64,000 bases of DNA from Diorhabda sublineata (taxonomy: Eukaryota > Arthropoda > Insecta > Coleoptera > Chrysomelidae), in contig NC_079475.1 in assembly GCF_026230105.1 (NCBI RefSeq), positions 36,082,086-36,146,085 of the forward strand. The letters run 5' to 3'. The notes under the pieces are model-generated. The model had not been told where the DNA came from. It did not search any database and was given only the letters and a program-made list of their open reading frames with translations. Position 1 is the first letter of the stretch; every line of letters begins with the position of its first letter. Shown piece by piece: positions 10,962 to 22,675 of the stretch. A program made the position numbers and the translations under genes.

Positions 10962-11549
10962 AGGGTTTCTCATAAGTAATATTGGTTTTCATATTATGTC
11001 ACAATTAATACGCCTCGATTCAAACATGACGTAACTTGTTATAAGACTGCAATTGCTTCTTTGAAGCATTCTACGGGAATATGTGAAACTGAAGGGGAAG
11101 AGATACATTCAATGAGCGAACAGCACAGCGTTGGTTTAATCGTTTTAATAGTGGAGATTTCATGCTTGAAGACCGTTTCTGCTCAGGTCTTTAAACTGCG
11201 TGAGACATTGAAATACAAGGGAAACAGTAGAAAACCAGTATAATATGAGATCGTTTAAATAATGGGGCATTCTATGTAAGTTTGTTCATGTTGAACTGCG
11301 CTTTGTCAGTTTAGTTCAATACTTGAAAAGAAATAACTGTTACTTGTGATGAAAAATGGATTTATCCAAACAACCAGAGCATGGAAAATAGTAGTTAGAC
11401 AAATGACAATTACCAGAACCCTTCACAAAGAATCTAATCGAATAGAAAGTCTTGATGCGTTGCTGTCTTTGTTATTAGTGTTGTGCATTTTACCATGGAC
11501 GAATAACAAAAGATGGACCTAGCATCATAACACACATTAAGCGGAGAAC
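10962..11549 (+). mobile_element. Mariner relic, 5' part, interrupted by the P-type element
   Basis: Plus strand at 11114-11191 reads ERTAQRWFNRFNSGDFMLED, the second DNA-binding helix of mariner transposase. At 11340-11400 it reads TCDEKWIYPNNQSMEN, matching the first catalytic Asp motif (GDEKWI). The sequence between them is missing, so the copy is internally deleted. The P-type element is inserted at 11550-11557/13056-13063. After it the reading GSVCLCCNI may be the displaced continuation (mariner has V.LCIWWD there), but that is weak. Confidence 0.6.
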
Positions 11550-11557
11550 GATGAAGC
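11550..11557. repeat. 8-bp target duplication, left copy
   Basis: GATGAAGC here and again at 13056-13063, immediately outside both ends of the P-type element. Confidence 0.8.
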
Positions 11558-13055
11558 CATGATGTAAAGACTACGAGATGTGCTATTGCGTACCAGCTGG
11601 GAAGCAGCCAATGAGAATTCGCTCCCAAATCGACGCGCCAATTTGAATCATTTGAATTGACTACATGATGTAAAGACTACAAGGTGTGCTATTGCGCACC
11701 AGCTGGGAAGCAGCCAATGAGAGTTCGCTCCCAAAACGGCGCGCCACTTTGAATCATTTGAATTGACTACATGATGTAAAGACTACAAGGTGTGCTATTG
11801 CGCACCAGCTGGGAAGCAGCCAATGAGAGTTCGTTCCCAAAACGACGCGCCAATTTGAATCATTTGAATTGACTACATGATGTAAAGACTACAAGGTGTG
11901 CTATTGCGCACCAGCTGGGAAGCAGCCATTGAGAGTTCGCTCCCAAAACGACGCGCCACTTTGAATCATTTGAATTGACTACATGATGTAAAGACTACAA
12001 GGTGTGCTATTGCGCACCAGCTGGGAAGCAGCCAATGAGAGTTCGCTCCCAAAACGACGCGTCACTTTGAATCATTTGAATTGACTACATGATGTAAAGA
12101 CTACAAGGTGTGCTATTGCGCACCAGCTGGGAAGCAGCCAATGAGAATTCGCTCCCAAAACGACGCGCCACTTTGAATCATTTGAATTGACTACATGATG
12201 TAAAGACTACAAGGTGTGCTATTGCGCACCAGCTGGGAAGCAGCCAATGAGAGTTCGCTCCCAAAACGACGCGCCACTTTGAATCATTTGAATTGACTAC
12301 ATGATGAAAAGACTACAAGGTGTGCTATTGCGCACCAGCTGGGAAGCAGCCAATGAGAGTTCGCTCCCAAAACGACGCGCCACTTTGAATCATTTGAATT
12401 GACTACATGATGTAAAGACTACAAGGTGTGCTATTGCGCACCAGCTGGGAAGCAGCCAATGAGAATTCGCTCCCAAAACGACGCGCCACTTTGAATCATT
12501 TGAATTGACTACATGATGTAAAGACTACAAGGTGTGCTATTGCGCACCAGCTGGGAAGCAGCCAATGAGAGTTCGCTCCCAAAACGACGCGCCACTTTGA
12601 ATCATTTGAATTGACTACATGATGTAAAGACTACAAGGTGTGCTATTGCGCACCAGCTGGGAAGCAGCCAATGAGAGTTCGCTCCCAAAACGACGCGCCA
12701 CTTTGAATCATTTGAATTGACTACATGATGTAAAGACTACAAGGTGTGCTATTGCGCACCAGCTGGGAAGCAGCCAATGAGAGTTCGCTCCCAAAACGAC
12801 GCGCCACTTTGAATCATTTGAATTGACTACATGATGTAAAGACTACAAGGTGTGCTATTGCGCACCAGCTGGGAAGCAGCCAATGAGAGTTCGCTCCCAA
12901 AACGACGCGCCACTTTGAATCATTTGAATTGACTACATGATGTAAAGACTACAAGGTGTGCTATTGCGCACCAGATGGGAAGCAGCCAATTAGAATTCGC
13001 TTCCAAAGAGACCGAGTCGAAAATGAGCCTTTGGGAAGAACCCTTGTACATCATG
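11558..13055. mobile_element. P-superfamily non-autonomous element containing a tandem array
   Basis: The left end is CATGATGTAAAGACTAC and the right, read inward, is CATGATGTACAAGG. Perfect 8-bp duplications (GATGAAGC) lie just outside. The Drosophila P element ends in CATGATGAAATAACAT and makes 8-bp duplications, so both features point to the P superfamily. The inner right arm (GGCTCATTTTCGACTCG) is shared with the second copy at 59402-59949. There is no transposase gene; frames crossing the array are artefacts. Nearly all of the 1498 bp is the tandem array. Confidence 0.8.
11558..13055. repeat. Tandem array of 106-bp units, 14 copies
   Basis: Units start at 11558, 11664, 11770 and every 106 bp to 12936, very regular. 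Each begins with the element's own terminal sequence CATGATGTAAAGACTAC and carries GCGCACCAGCTGGGAAGC, a CCAATGAG word and ACGACGCGCC, then a spacer ending ATTTGAATTGACTA. Units differ at only a few positions (for example AGAATTC versus AGAGTTC). The last unit is longer, diverged and runs into the inverted right end. Confidence 0.95.
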
Positions 13056-13063
13056 GATGAAGC
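13056..13063. repeat. 8-bp target duplication, right copy
   Basis: GATGAAGC, identical to 11550-11557. Confidence 0.8.
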
Positions 13064-13358
13064 CAACTTAGGCTCAGTTTGTTTATGTTGCAATATAGTT
13101 AGTTTCAAAGAAAATTAAATATGTCAAAATATATGTTTCAAGGTAGTTTTAAAAATAATATCCTAGATTAAATGTAGACGTAAATTATGAATGCTAACCA
13201 GAAGTATATAAAACTAACAAAATCGATTTTCTCATGGCAAATGGATAATATTGGATGTCTGACAATAGTTCAATTGAAAATTAAAAGTAACAAATATTTA
13301 TAGGCAATTGTAATATGGAATAAATATGAACAAAATTGAAATACAAAGTTAAAAAACG

Positions 13359-14677
13359 TTACTGGTTTTTGAAGAGAACAGTTTTGTTTAGTTGTTGACG
13401 AATTCGTGGAATTTTTTCAATTTTCTTATTCGTTTCGTGATGAATTCGCACCTTAAAGTACTTATTTAAGATAAGTTTAATCAATTTAATTCCGTGATTT
13501 TCTATGAGATCTTCATCATATAGATGATCATTAAATTCATTTAAAATGGTATTAGGCAAGTTAGCTACTGTTTCCGAAACTAAAATCAAATCCAAATTCT
13601 TTATATTTTTGTTGAAAATATTGGTGGTATTGTTGAAAAATCGAAAATATTTCACTGCACACTGACATACCTTAATTACTAAATATGAAGCATTTGTGAA
13701 ATGGAGAAATTCTTTTTGCATTTGCAATTTAGATAAAGGTTTCTCTGATTCTAGCAGAGATAAGCAGTATTTGTAATTAATAATTTGTCTTAAAGATTTT
13801 ACAAACAAATCCTGCAATATAACTAACTACATCTAAAACATAATCGGTCAAAATCCTGATTCCGTGTTAAAATACTGAAATTCTTCAATATTTTGCTTCA
13901 ATTGGTTTTGAAATTCTGCATCTTTTTGAATATTATCTACTACAATACAATCTAATAATATTCCCTGAATCTCCTGCTTTTACTTCTTGGTGAATTAGAA
14001 GTCTCTTAAAGGTATTTTCAAATTGACGTGCAGTAGAATTATTGTTGAATCCACCTCTACTTCTAATAGCACCAAAAAACAGTTCCAAGTGGTCTTGTGA
14101 AAATTTATAAGTAAGCAAATATTTAAAATTTTTTGGACATTGATATACGCAATATGAATTAACAAAATTTTTTAAACAGACAATAAATACTTTTCAGATG
14201 TTGAATCAAAACACTGCCAAGAAGTACCCGGTTTAATATCCAAATTTAACGTAACTTTTTGCCTGAAAACAATATTCTTTGTAAATAAGATAATTTTCTT
14301 ATCAATTACTTAAATTAATACTTCTTACTGGAAGATACCTCATCATCTGTACTGCTATCTGATTGAAAGTATGGTAAAGGTATTAAATTCTTTTTCAAAA
14401 AAATCTCAGGATTTCCTTTCCATTAAAAATCGTCGGCTTTGAAATGAGAGCAAGAAATATAAGCTTCTTAGGGTAAATCTTTTTCCTGTATTTTCAATAC
14501 AGCTAGCCACTTTTGTCTTTGCTCTACATTCGTACGAAATGCACAATTTTATCTTGTAAGAAGTTAATCGATTTATTAACAAATAAGGTTGAGTTACGCC
14601 ACTGATACTCACCCATGGAATGAAAGGTTAGGATTTAAATAATCCACAATTTTACAAACATAGCACGATTTACCCAT
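13359..14677 (-). pseudogene. P-element-like transposase with N-terminal THAP domain (internally deleted)
   Basis: Minus strand. A first coding exon at 14613-14677 encodes MGKSCYVCKIVDYLNPN...LSFHG and ends at a GTGAGT donor (14607-14612). It supplies the C-x2-C and FH of a THAP zinc finger. The next exon reads QRQKWLAVLKIQEKDLP and CSHFKADDF, the second half of THAP (W and C-x2-H), with stops. Then YLLTYKFSQDHLELFFGAIR and SRGGFNNN (13990-14130), a signature of P-element transposase, and a 152-codon C-terminal part at 13359-13817. The middle (RNase H-like catalytic core) is missing and there are stops, so it is dead. It lies 300 bp from the P-type MITE array. No matching terminal repeats were found around it. 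Confidence 0.8.
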
Positions 14678-17253
14678 TGTCTTAACACTAATTTCTCACT
14701 TAAACAATATTATCTAAACACTCAAATATATTTCACTTCAACAAATCTATTCAAAATTCTTTCTCAATATTTAGTAAACAAAGGCAGCCATTTTACCGCA
14801 AAAGAAAACAGATATATAGCGATGTTGCTAAACTTATATTTTTTCTCATACTTTTTGAGCAAAATTATTTTCTTGGTGATGAAAACATTTTTGTTGAGAT
14901 CAATTGTGGAAAACATCTCCCATTCACCAAACTTAGTGAGAACTAAACCAGATTCTTATTGATTTTTAATAATAATAATTATTTGTGAAACGTACAATGC
15001 ATTCAGATAATAAATATTAACTGTGAAATTTGACAATAGTGAGGTCAACTGTAAGTTGGCTTCAATTATATTCAAACATGCTAGGTCCATTCTTTTTATT
15101 TATTCGTCGAAATATTTTACAGTCTTCAGTATGTCAATATCATCAAGTTATAGAAATTCTGACTTAATTAAAATCAAATAAAAAATAATGATTTGTGCTA
15201 TAATTTTGAATATGATTGTACAATGAATTCATAAAGGAATCATTTCATATTAGTGTACATTTCACTTAATACATATATTTTATCTACATATTGAAATATG
15301 GTAGGTTAGAATTTGAAATTAACGCTGTTTTCACTGCTCCTTAAAAGTAAAAGTAGAATCCTTGTGACTGTCTGCCCGTAGGGCGATGATCTGCGTAATT
15401 TATTAAAATAAATTATTAATAAGTATGTTAATGTCTTTGACTTGTAAATTCGTGAAAACATATTCAATTCTGGAGATTCGAATGAACAGAGTAGCAAGTT
15501 AACCGTAATGTAAACGGTTGCTGATTTTTTCAAATTTGCATTAAATTAATATTCGAGAATGTTTGTTCATTTGTGAAAAAGTTGAAACATTATCGGTGAT
15601 TATCTATTAATTCAGAAAATTCAGATGTCACCGATTAATTCGTTAATCTGATCATACTTATTGAATATAAAGTGAATCAAATATAGCCGCTATCAATCGA
15701 TTTTTCGAACTTTATGTACTACGCGGTTATGCGAGGATCAATCAATATTTCGTAAATACGCACGGCACTAATACCAAATTGACAAATGAAAAAAAAGTTT
15801 ACTCCCCGTATAAAATTCGGTAAACATCTAACAAACCGTCAGTCCACGTGGACTCATCATCTTCACTGTTTACCGATAAAAACATCGAATCGTAAACATA
15901 AATGCATTTCTATTCGTCGAAGCTGTCGGAAGGCGTATGTACACAATTTCTTTGAAATATTTCTGCTAGACAGTCTACGATAAGCAGTGGCGTGGCTTGG
16001 TGAGGTTTATTTAATTCATATTTTTTTTTAAATAAATAGTAATATGACGTTCTTTAGACCATGAGCCAATGAAGACAATGAAATTGAAATTATTTCCGTA
16101 AGATAAAAGACTACCGAAGTTCTAATAGACGAATGGAGTACAAAAAGGGCTCAGTTCATGCCCGGTACCCTGTTTAAGCCAAACTCCCTTACTACATTTT
16201 ACTTGTCTATATACGTTTATATATATAAATGACAGTTTTTCATGGCAAATTTAGAGAAAATCAAGATAAACCATTACTTATATGCGAGAATTAATTTTCG
16301 AAATTTCTAACTTCAAAAAAGTTATGTTCAAAACTACTTGGTACGAATCGCATACGTAACGCCCTCTACGATTGTCAAATATAAAAATGAATTCATGAAA
16401 TGTATCAGCTTTTAAAATATAATCAAAATCGTACATGATTTGTATAAATTTTTTCTTCAACGCCCTTTACGACGAGGTTACTTTTTTTAAAACAACTTGT
16501 ATAAAGAACTTTGCTTCTTATTATTTAATGGTAATAACAAAAAAGTTATATTCTCATTCCTCTATTCCTACTATTTATCGAAGAAAAATGGTAAACCAAA
16601 ACAATGATAAGTGCCTGATCAGCACGTGAACATCCCGGGCGAAATGCGGCGGAACATCGTTATTATTACAAATCAGTGAGGCCATAATATACTACAAATA
16701 AAACGCCGCGTGGAAGCGGCGAGCGCCGCATCGCTGAGGAAGCCGTTAGATCAAGTGTAGTACAGGGACGGCATCGTATTATAATTTTCTTGAATATATG
16801 ATGAAATTGTTGACATTAACTATACTCTGCCTGAGAAGAGAACTGAAAAGTTTCAATTTAACCCTATCGAACAACAAATATGAATATTTATAAAAATGAA
16901 ATGCAAGAGAATGAAGAGTGTTGACGTTATTTCTAAAACGGCAAATTTTTCGGGAGTATCTTCTCTAAGAGTTTACCGAAATGAATCATTCACATTTTCT
17001 GACGTTAATTACTCTTGATAAGTCGAAAAAGTTTAGTCAACTTGTGCAGGAAAAGGTTGAAATCAAAATGTGGAATATAGACATTGTCATTGATATGCAA
17101 GTTAAGTCCCTTATTATAAATGTTGACGACGAGGTAGGAAATGAAGATTTTATTTCAACGTTTCAACATACATATTTTCTCTCGATTTCTGCATTCGGTG
17201 TTAGCCATAAGATGCTATGTATAAGTATATAAAAGTATACTAGAACTAGTCTA
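14678..17253. other. No gene assigned
   Basis: Mostly AT-rich. A GC-richer patch at 16630-16770 (CCGCGTGGAAGCGGCGAGCG) has no match that I recognise. ACGCCCTCTACGA (16361) and ACGCCCTTTACGA (16461) are a short direct repeat. Open frames at 15786-15983 and 16981-17232 show no family features. Confidence 0.35.
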
Positions 17254-17710
17254 AATACCATGAGGAACAATCTGTCAAAGGTACAAAGACTGGCTTGCTT
17301 ATGTGCAACTGGGGTCATCAAATCTTGCCCAACAGCTGCACTAGAAGTGATTCTAAATCTCCCATCTCTGCACATAGTACTGGGAAGTGTGGCAGAGAAA
17401 ACATCACTTAGAATGTTCAGAGACAGAATCATCAAAGAAAACCCGTTTCTAAATAATGACCAAAACTGGGACATAATGCATCGAAAAAGTTTAGCTTTGG
17501 GAAAAAATTCACGTCGATACTAAGCTGTAGAAGTAGATGGGATCATAACAACATACAAGAAATGAACATAAATACCATTAAATGGTATAGGGACGGTTCA
17601 AAAACAGCAGACGGAACTGGAATAGAAGTGTACGGATCTAGAGCCAAACACTGGGCATCGCACCAAGCATTTTTCAAGCAGAAATGTATGCAATTGAAAA
17701 ATATGTTCAG
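17254..17710 (+). pseudogene. Non-LTR retrotransposon fragment with RNase H start
   Basis: The 87-codon frame starting at 17260 reads NLSKVQRLACLCATGVIKSC and PTAALEVILNLPSLHIV, the conserved block behind the reverse transcriptase in R1/I-type elements. It is followed by IKWYRDGSKTADGTGIEVYG, the first catalytic Asp of an RNase H domain (YTDGS), and after a frameshift APSIFQAEMYAIEKY, the second acidic motif (QAE.YAI). A stop and frameshifts separate the parts, and the element breaks off at 17710. Confidence 0.85.
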
Positions 17711-18437
17711 TCACCATCCTTAATTATAATGAAAATTAAACGACCTAGGCAAAAAACCGCAAATTATTTCTTAAGTGCGGAGTGCGGTCCTGTTACATGC
17801 TTTGGCCTTTTTGAACCCTAATCACGTGCTCTTTGCGCGAAAATGTTTTGGTTTACTATTTTTCTTCGCTTAATAGACTTTAGCAATGACTTAACCTAGT
17901 GTATACTCAGATATATTTTTTATTTGATTACTTAGTACTCTGAAAATTAAATCCATAAGAATGTCATCATGGTGCGTCCCGTCGATATAGAAAGATTTTT
18001 TAGTTCCCTTTCACCCATTCACTATAACAAACATTTTGTATAGCCGCAAGTGGAATGATTTTCAACAGAAGAATTTTATAACTTCTGCTGTCGATCAACT
18101 TACAAAACAAAGCTAATCCTGTTTGATGGCCTGACACGCCCTAGTTTGTGCCGAACCACTTACTTGCATTCGATTATTTCTACTACAAGTTATTTGAAAA
18201 AAATCGTGATACACAAATTAAATGGAGTTTTTTTTATGGATAGATTTCTTTTGTTTAGACTGTGACAGGGCACGCGCGGATGTAATTTATTTGAATAGCT
18301 TGTTATATTTAAATATTTTAGTAGTACTGCACAATTTGAAAATACTACAAGAATATGTATTCAAAAAATTGTGTTATTAAGTAAATTGTAATGAATGTGA
18401 ATAAATAAAAATAAAAAAAAAGTTTTTGAAAAATAAG
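17711..18437. other. No gene seen
   Basis: AT-rich, no coding or repeat feature supported. Confidence 0.4.
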
Positions 18438-18895
18438 AAAACTATTAACGGCGAGTATTATACTTATAGCAACGTTTGAGTGAAGAAATCAAGCAAAATG
18501 GCTACATTTGGCTAAGAAAAAGAGTTTTTTTAACAAGAAAATGTACCAGCTTACACATCCGTTATTTCAATAGCCAAAATTAATTAATCAAAGTTTGAAT
18601 TGCTACCTCATGCACCCTATTCGCCAGATTTAGCTCCCTCGGATTATTTTCTGTTCCTAGACTTGAAGAAATCGCTCAGTGGTAAAAGATTTTCCAACAA
18701 TCAAGAGGTATTAATGGCTATTTTGAGGTGCTTGACGATTATTATTATAAAAAGGTTATCGAATTTCTTGAGCATCGCTGGGGAAAGTATATGGCACTAA
18801 AAGGAGATTACTTTGAAAAATAAATATATTTTTTCCAAAAATGTTTGGGTTTTCTTTGCTGGGCCAGGTACTTGGTACTTCTGGGACCATCCTCG
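18438..18895 (+). mobile_element. Mariner relic, 3' half with right terminal repeat
   Basis: Plus strand reads KTINGEYYTYSNV, then PAYTSVIS and ELLPHAPYSPDLAPSDYFLF, the third catalytic Asp region of mariner transposase, and continues DLKKSLSGKRFSNNQEV. Frameshifts and stops occur. The right end ACTTCTGGGACCATCCTCG stops at 18895, followed by TA, and matches the ends of the copy at 53512. The CAGGTACTTGGTACTTCTGG part contains a small duplication. The 5' half is absent. Confidence 0.85.
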
Positions 18896-19955
18896 TAACT
18901 CCTGTATTGCTGTTGATGTGAAACGAAAGAAATTTGAGACATTATTAGAAAAAAGTTAATTGAAACAACCAAAATGTGATTCCATACGCCAAATGAATTC
19001 AAATGACATAAAATGACGTGATTCGACATCAATCGACGGCAATAAACATCATATGACATCGATCAACATCAAATGACGTTAGACGTCAATTATTATATGT
19101 CAAAAAATAATGATAATTAAATAAATGAAATTCTTGATATTTTTCTTGTATTATTTTTCATAAAAACTTCATTTTATAAATTATGATGTTTGTTAATATT
19201 TACTGGTAAAAAATTTCTCGCGCCGACTTTTTTTACTGGTTTCTTATTAATTATAATTAGTTAAAAACATCAAACATGTTTTCAGCTTTCAGTCACGTTC
19301 TTATTTTTATTAAAAGATCAAACGTTTTTCAAGATACTAAATGATGGATTACACTTTCTCAGTTTTAAGTAATACTATTTATAAAATCGGTTTTAATTAC
19401 TTCTGCTTCTTTCCTACACGCATTATCATCCAAGATTATAACATTCTTATAAGATTTTTAACGTCTTAATACTAAGAAAAATTGTTGTACCAAGACAACG
19501 TATTATTTTGGGTGGGTTATTATTATTACTGAGACATTAAATAGGATAATATATTTTTATGCAGTGTTTCCCACCGTGGGGCCCACGCCCTAAACGGAGG
19601 CAATTTGATATTTAAAAGAGGCAATTCGTTCCGAGTCGTGGGTAATGGATTTCAGTGAATTAAAATAATAAATTAAATAGAGAAATTACTATTAAAATGA
19701 ATGTACTTGATACAAATAAAACCTATGCTGAAGTATGGCCTACACACTAGAAAACACGAAAAAATAATCTTGAAAATTACTTCACGCACACTCACGCTAT
19801 GACCCGACGAAATGTGCGAGCGTCGCGTTGATATTGAACAAAACTATGACAGGAATATTCGTGTATGGGAGCATGAGATCAAGGGACCCATCAGTAACTT
19901 GCTTTTTCCACCATGTCGGTTACTGCTAGAGATTTGCGCCAGCTCCTATACAGCT
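18896..19955. other. No gene seen; dense ATGACRTCAA-like words near 19000-19090
   Basis: Stretch 18990-19090 contains many short variants of CAAATGACAT/CATCAATGAC, a degenerate simple-sequence patch. The rest is AT-rich without features. Confidence 0.35.
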
Positions 19956-20460
19956 TTTTTTAATAAAAAAACTGCCTCTGCCTCTATATCTGAATCTCCG
20001 CGTATTTCCACAAGCCAAAGAACTCCTTCTCGTAGTTCAATAGATGAGGATGACGTACCTTTAGCTCGAATGTATACGAAGACTTCGTTCTAGAAATTTA
20101 TACCAACATCTGATTATTGGGACATCAAAACTCGATCACGAAGGAAAGCCTCAAACTATGTGAGTCAAAAAGTAACGAATGATTTGTTCAATAAGAAAGA
20201 TTCAAAAACAGTACAAGACAAAAAAACAGGAGTAACGAAACGAACACCTGCAAGTAAGCAGACAAGCAAAGGACTATGAAGGAAAATTAACAAAGAAAAC
20301 GAGAAGGGATGTAAATCTAAAAAAAAGGTTGAGAGCTGGTTCTGTCATGCCTGTAAAGAAGATAGAGTAGCAGACATGAGACATTGCGGAAACTGTAGCA
20401 GGTGGTAACACGAAGATAGCGTTGGACTTACAACAAACGATTTTGTGATTAAAAGTTTTG
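19956..20460 (+). pseudogene. Pogo/Tigger-like transposase C-terminus with PHD-like finger
   Basis: Plus strand has a Ser/Thr-rich segment (SISESPRISTSQRTPSRSS) followed by acidic and Lys-rich linkers and then WFCHACKEDRVADMRHCGNC with SRW after it. The spacing W.C..C.E....DM..C..C..W matches the zinc finger found at the C-terminus of many insect pogo/Tigger (DDE_1) transposases. Stops and frameshifts interrupt it, and the catalytic core is not present here. Confidence 0.6.
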
Positions 20461-20925
20461 TTTTGTTATAAGGGATGTTAAATTTTATTGTTAGCTTTTC
20501 AATTTTTCTTAATAATAAAACATTTTAGTGTTGTAAAGTCTCTTTTTGTCACTCGTCTGTTTAGTTGCCTCATAAAAACTCCGACGTTTTTATTAACTGT
20601 TATAGATTTCTTCTTACATACTAATGGTTCGAAACGATTCGAAAATATAACGCAATGATACTTCCACAACTGGAATTAGATGATTTCAGATTATTTCTCG
20701 GTAAGAGCAAAAAAATTGATGATATAATTACCTACCTAGATACATCAATTACCTTTCTATTCCATCTCGCCCATCAATTCCAATTTGATTATTAATACAA
20801 GTGCTTATGTAACTGTTAGAAAGGCTGTTCTGTATCATCAAATTGTTTATGTCCGTATAAATCACACAATTTAAATTTTATTATGTGTTTGGTCGTTGAA
20901 GCGGATTAAAAATTTCATTTTTCGG
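20461..20925. other. AT-rich, no gene seen
   Basis: No feature supported. Confidence 0.35.
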
Positions 20926-21250
20926 GGACTGTTTTATTTTTTGATAACTTTCTAGTGTTTAGAAACTATAATAGTTTCGTTTATAAGTATAATTATTTGT
21001 TTAAGCATTCTTTTCTTTCTTTACGTCAAATAAAGAAAGAAAATTAATTGATGATTATAACTCATTAAAATTGCACATATTTTTGACTAATTTACATTAA
21101 TATTCACCCCTACTCGTTGATTGAACTATGAAGTAAATATTTATTAACATCATAGCTAATTTAACAGATTTGCTTTTGCGTTTAAACGTAATTAATCACA
21201 GTTTTGGAAAAAATTCCGGAATATTTTGATTCTTGTTTATTAGAAAATAA
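20926..21250. repeat. Direct repeat A, first copy
   Basis: About 300 bp starting GGGGACTGTTTTATTTTTTG, repeated nearly unchanged at 21687-21980 (CATTCTTTTCTTTCTTTACG, CACCCCTACTCGTTGATTG and AAAAATTCCGGAATATT in both). The second copy has a 12-base deletion near 21823. Confidence 0.85.
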
Positions 21251-22345
21251 ATTTAAACAACAACTAGCTTTTACCCTCGGCTTCGCTCGCATCGAATCCA
21301 TTAAATAAGTATCAGAAATCATTATAATAGAAAAAAAACGAACTCTGTAGCTATATTAGAGCGTGAGATATAGATATGTAGAAAAATTGCCAAAAACCTA
21401 CAAAAATCCATATCTCCACATCGAATGTCCGCGCCTAGCTCCTCTCCAACTCAACCGATTTAAGTGTTCAAAAACTCAAAAGAAAGAAGGTGTTTCAGCG
21501 AGTGTTCTTAAACCAAAACGAAGTCTCTATCTTGAATAGAACCTGAGATATTGAGGATAGAACGTGTGTATGTGAAAAACTCCCATAAGTAATGTACAGG
21601 GGGAAAACGCATTTGAGTATAACTTGAGAATGGTGAAAATTAGATGAAATCCGATGGTTAATGGCTGATTTGTGCATCAATCTTGGGGACTGTTTTATTT
21701 TTTGAGAACTTTCTAGTGTTTAGAAAGTATAATAGTTTCGTTTATAAGTATAATTATTTGTTTCAGCATTCTTTTCTTTCTTTACGTCAAATAAAGAAAG
21801 AAAATTAATTGATGATTATAACTGCACAGATTTTTGACTAATTTACATTATCATTCACCCCTACTCGTTGATTGAACTATGAAGTAAATATTTATTAACA
21901 TCATAGCTAATTTAACAGATTTGCTTTTGCGTTTAAACGTAATTAATCACAGTTTTGGAAAAAATTCCGGAATATTAGAACCTGAGATATAGATCTTTGA
22001 ATGTAGAAAAATTGCCAAAAATCCATAACTCCACATTGAATGTCCGCGCCTAGCTCCTCTCCAACTCAACCGATTTAAGTGTTCAAAAACTCAAAAGAAA
22101 GAAGATATTTCAGCGAGTGTTCTTAAACCAAAACGAACTCTGTAGCTATATTAGAACCTGGGATATAGATCTTTAAATGTAGAAAAATTGCCAAAAACCT
22201 ACAAAAATCCATAACTCCACATTGAATGTCCGCGCCTAGCTCCTCTCCAACTCAACCGATTTAAGTGTTCAAAAACTCAAAAGAAAGAAGATGTTTCAGC
22301 GAGTGTTTTTAAACCAAAACGAAGTCTTTATCTTGAATAGAACCT
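21251..22345 (+). repeat. Repeat B, modular repeat with CTAGC...GGCTTCGCTCGC head
   Basis: Begins ACTAGCTTTTACCCTCGGCT and CGCTCGCATCG. Then three related modules of about 170-200 bp carry GAACCTGAGATATAG, GTCCGCGCCTAGCTCCTCTC and CAACTCAACCGATTTAAGTG. Repeat A's second copy lies inside it. An inverted relative lies at 25690-26395. The peptide readings shared between the two (minus strand at 21495-21680, plus at 25693-25878) show that they are copies, not that they code. Confidence 0.8.
21687..21980. repeat. Direct repeat A, second copy
   Basis: See the first copy at 20926-21250. The two copies flank the first B module, suggesting a tandem segmental duplication of about 760 bp. Confidence 0.8.
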
Positions 22346-22379
22346 GAGATATTGCTATGATAGAACTATGTGGCCTCTA

Positions 22380-22515
22380 TTCCCAGGCGTTATTTTTTGT
22401 GGATTCCGGCAAATTTTGTCCAAGAGGGCTTGCCATTTCCTTCTGTTTTCGGCTATGTCAGTAGTCTCTTTCCATAATTCTTTTCGTTGTTCGTATAGGT
22501 GTGCCCCTTTATTAT
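22380..22515 (-). pseudogene. Non-LTR retrotransposon C-terminal scrap
   Basis: Minus strand reads HLYEQRKELWKETTDIAENR and RKWQALLDKICRNPQ. The pattern W...A..R..W..L resembles the extreme C-terminus of insect non-LTR ORF2 proteins. The match is short. Confidence 0.4.
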
Positions 22516-22675
22516 AGTTGAATATCTGTCATATTTTGTTGCTAGTTTCCGTAGTGTTCGCTAAAGAATTTTGAATATAACAAGTAGGCATCTGTTGATG
22601 AACAATTGAACTATCAGGAACACTTATTATATTTCCAAGCTTCGGTCCCATAGAGCAGAACACAAGAAAATACAA

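Noticed and set aside
11558..13055. CRISPR array
   Set aside because: Units are identical along their whole 106 bp with no variable spacers, and the genome is eukaryotic.
11434..13108. Small minus-strand frames with SHWLLPSWYAIAHLVVF-type peptides
   Set aside because: They are readings of the 106-bp tandem unit and its borders, not genes.
16630..16770. rRNA or structured RNA in the GC-rich patch
   Set aside because: No conserved rRNA word recognised and no convincing fold could be traced by eye.
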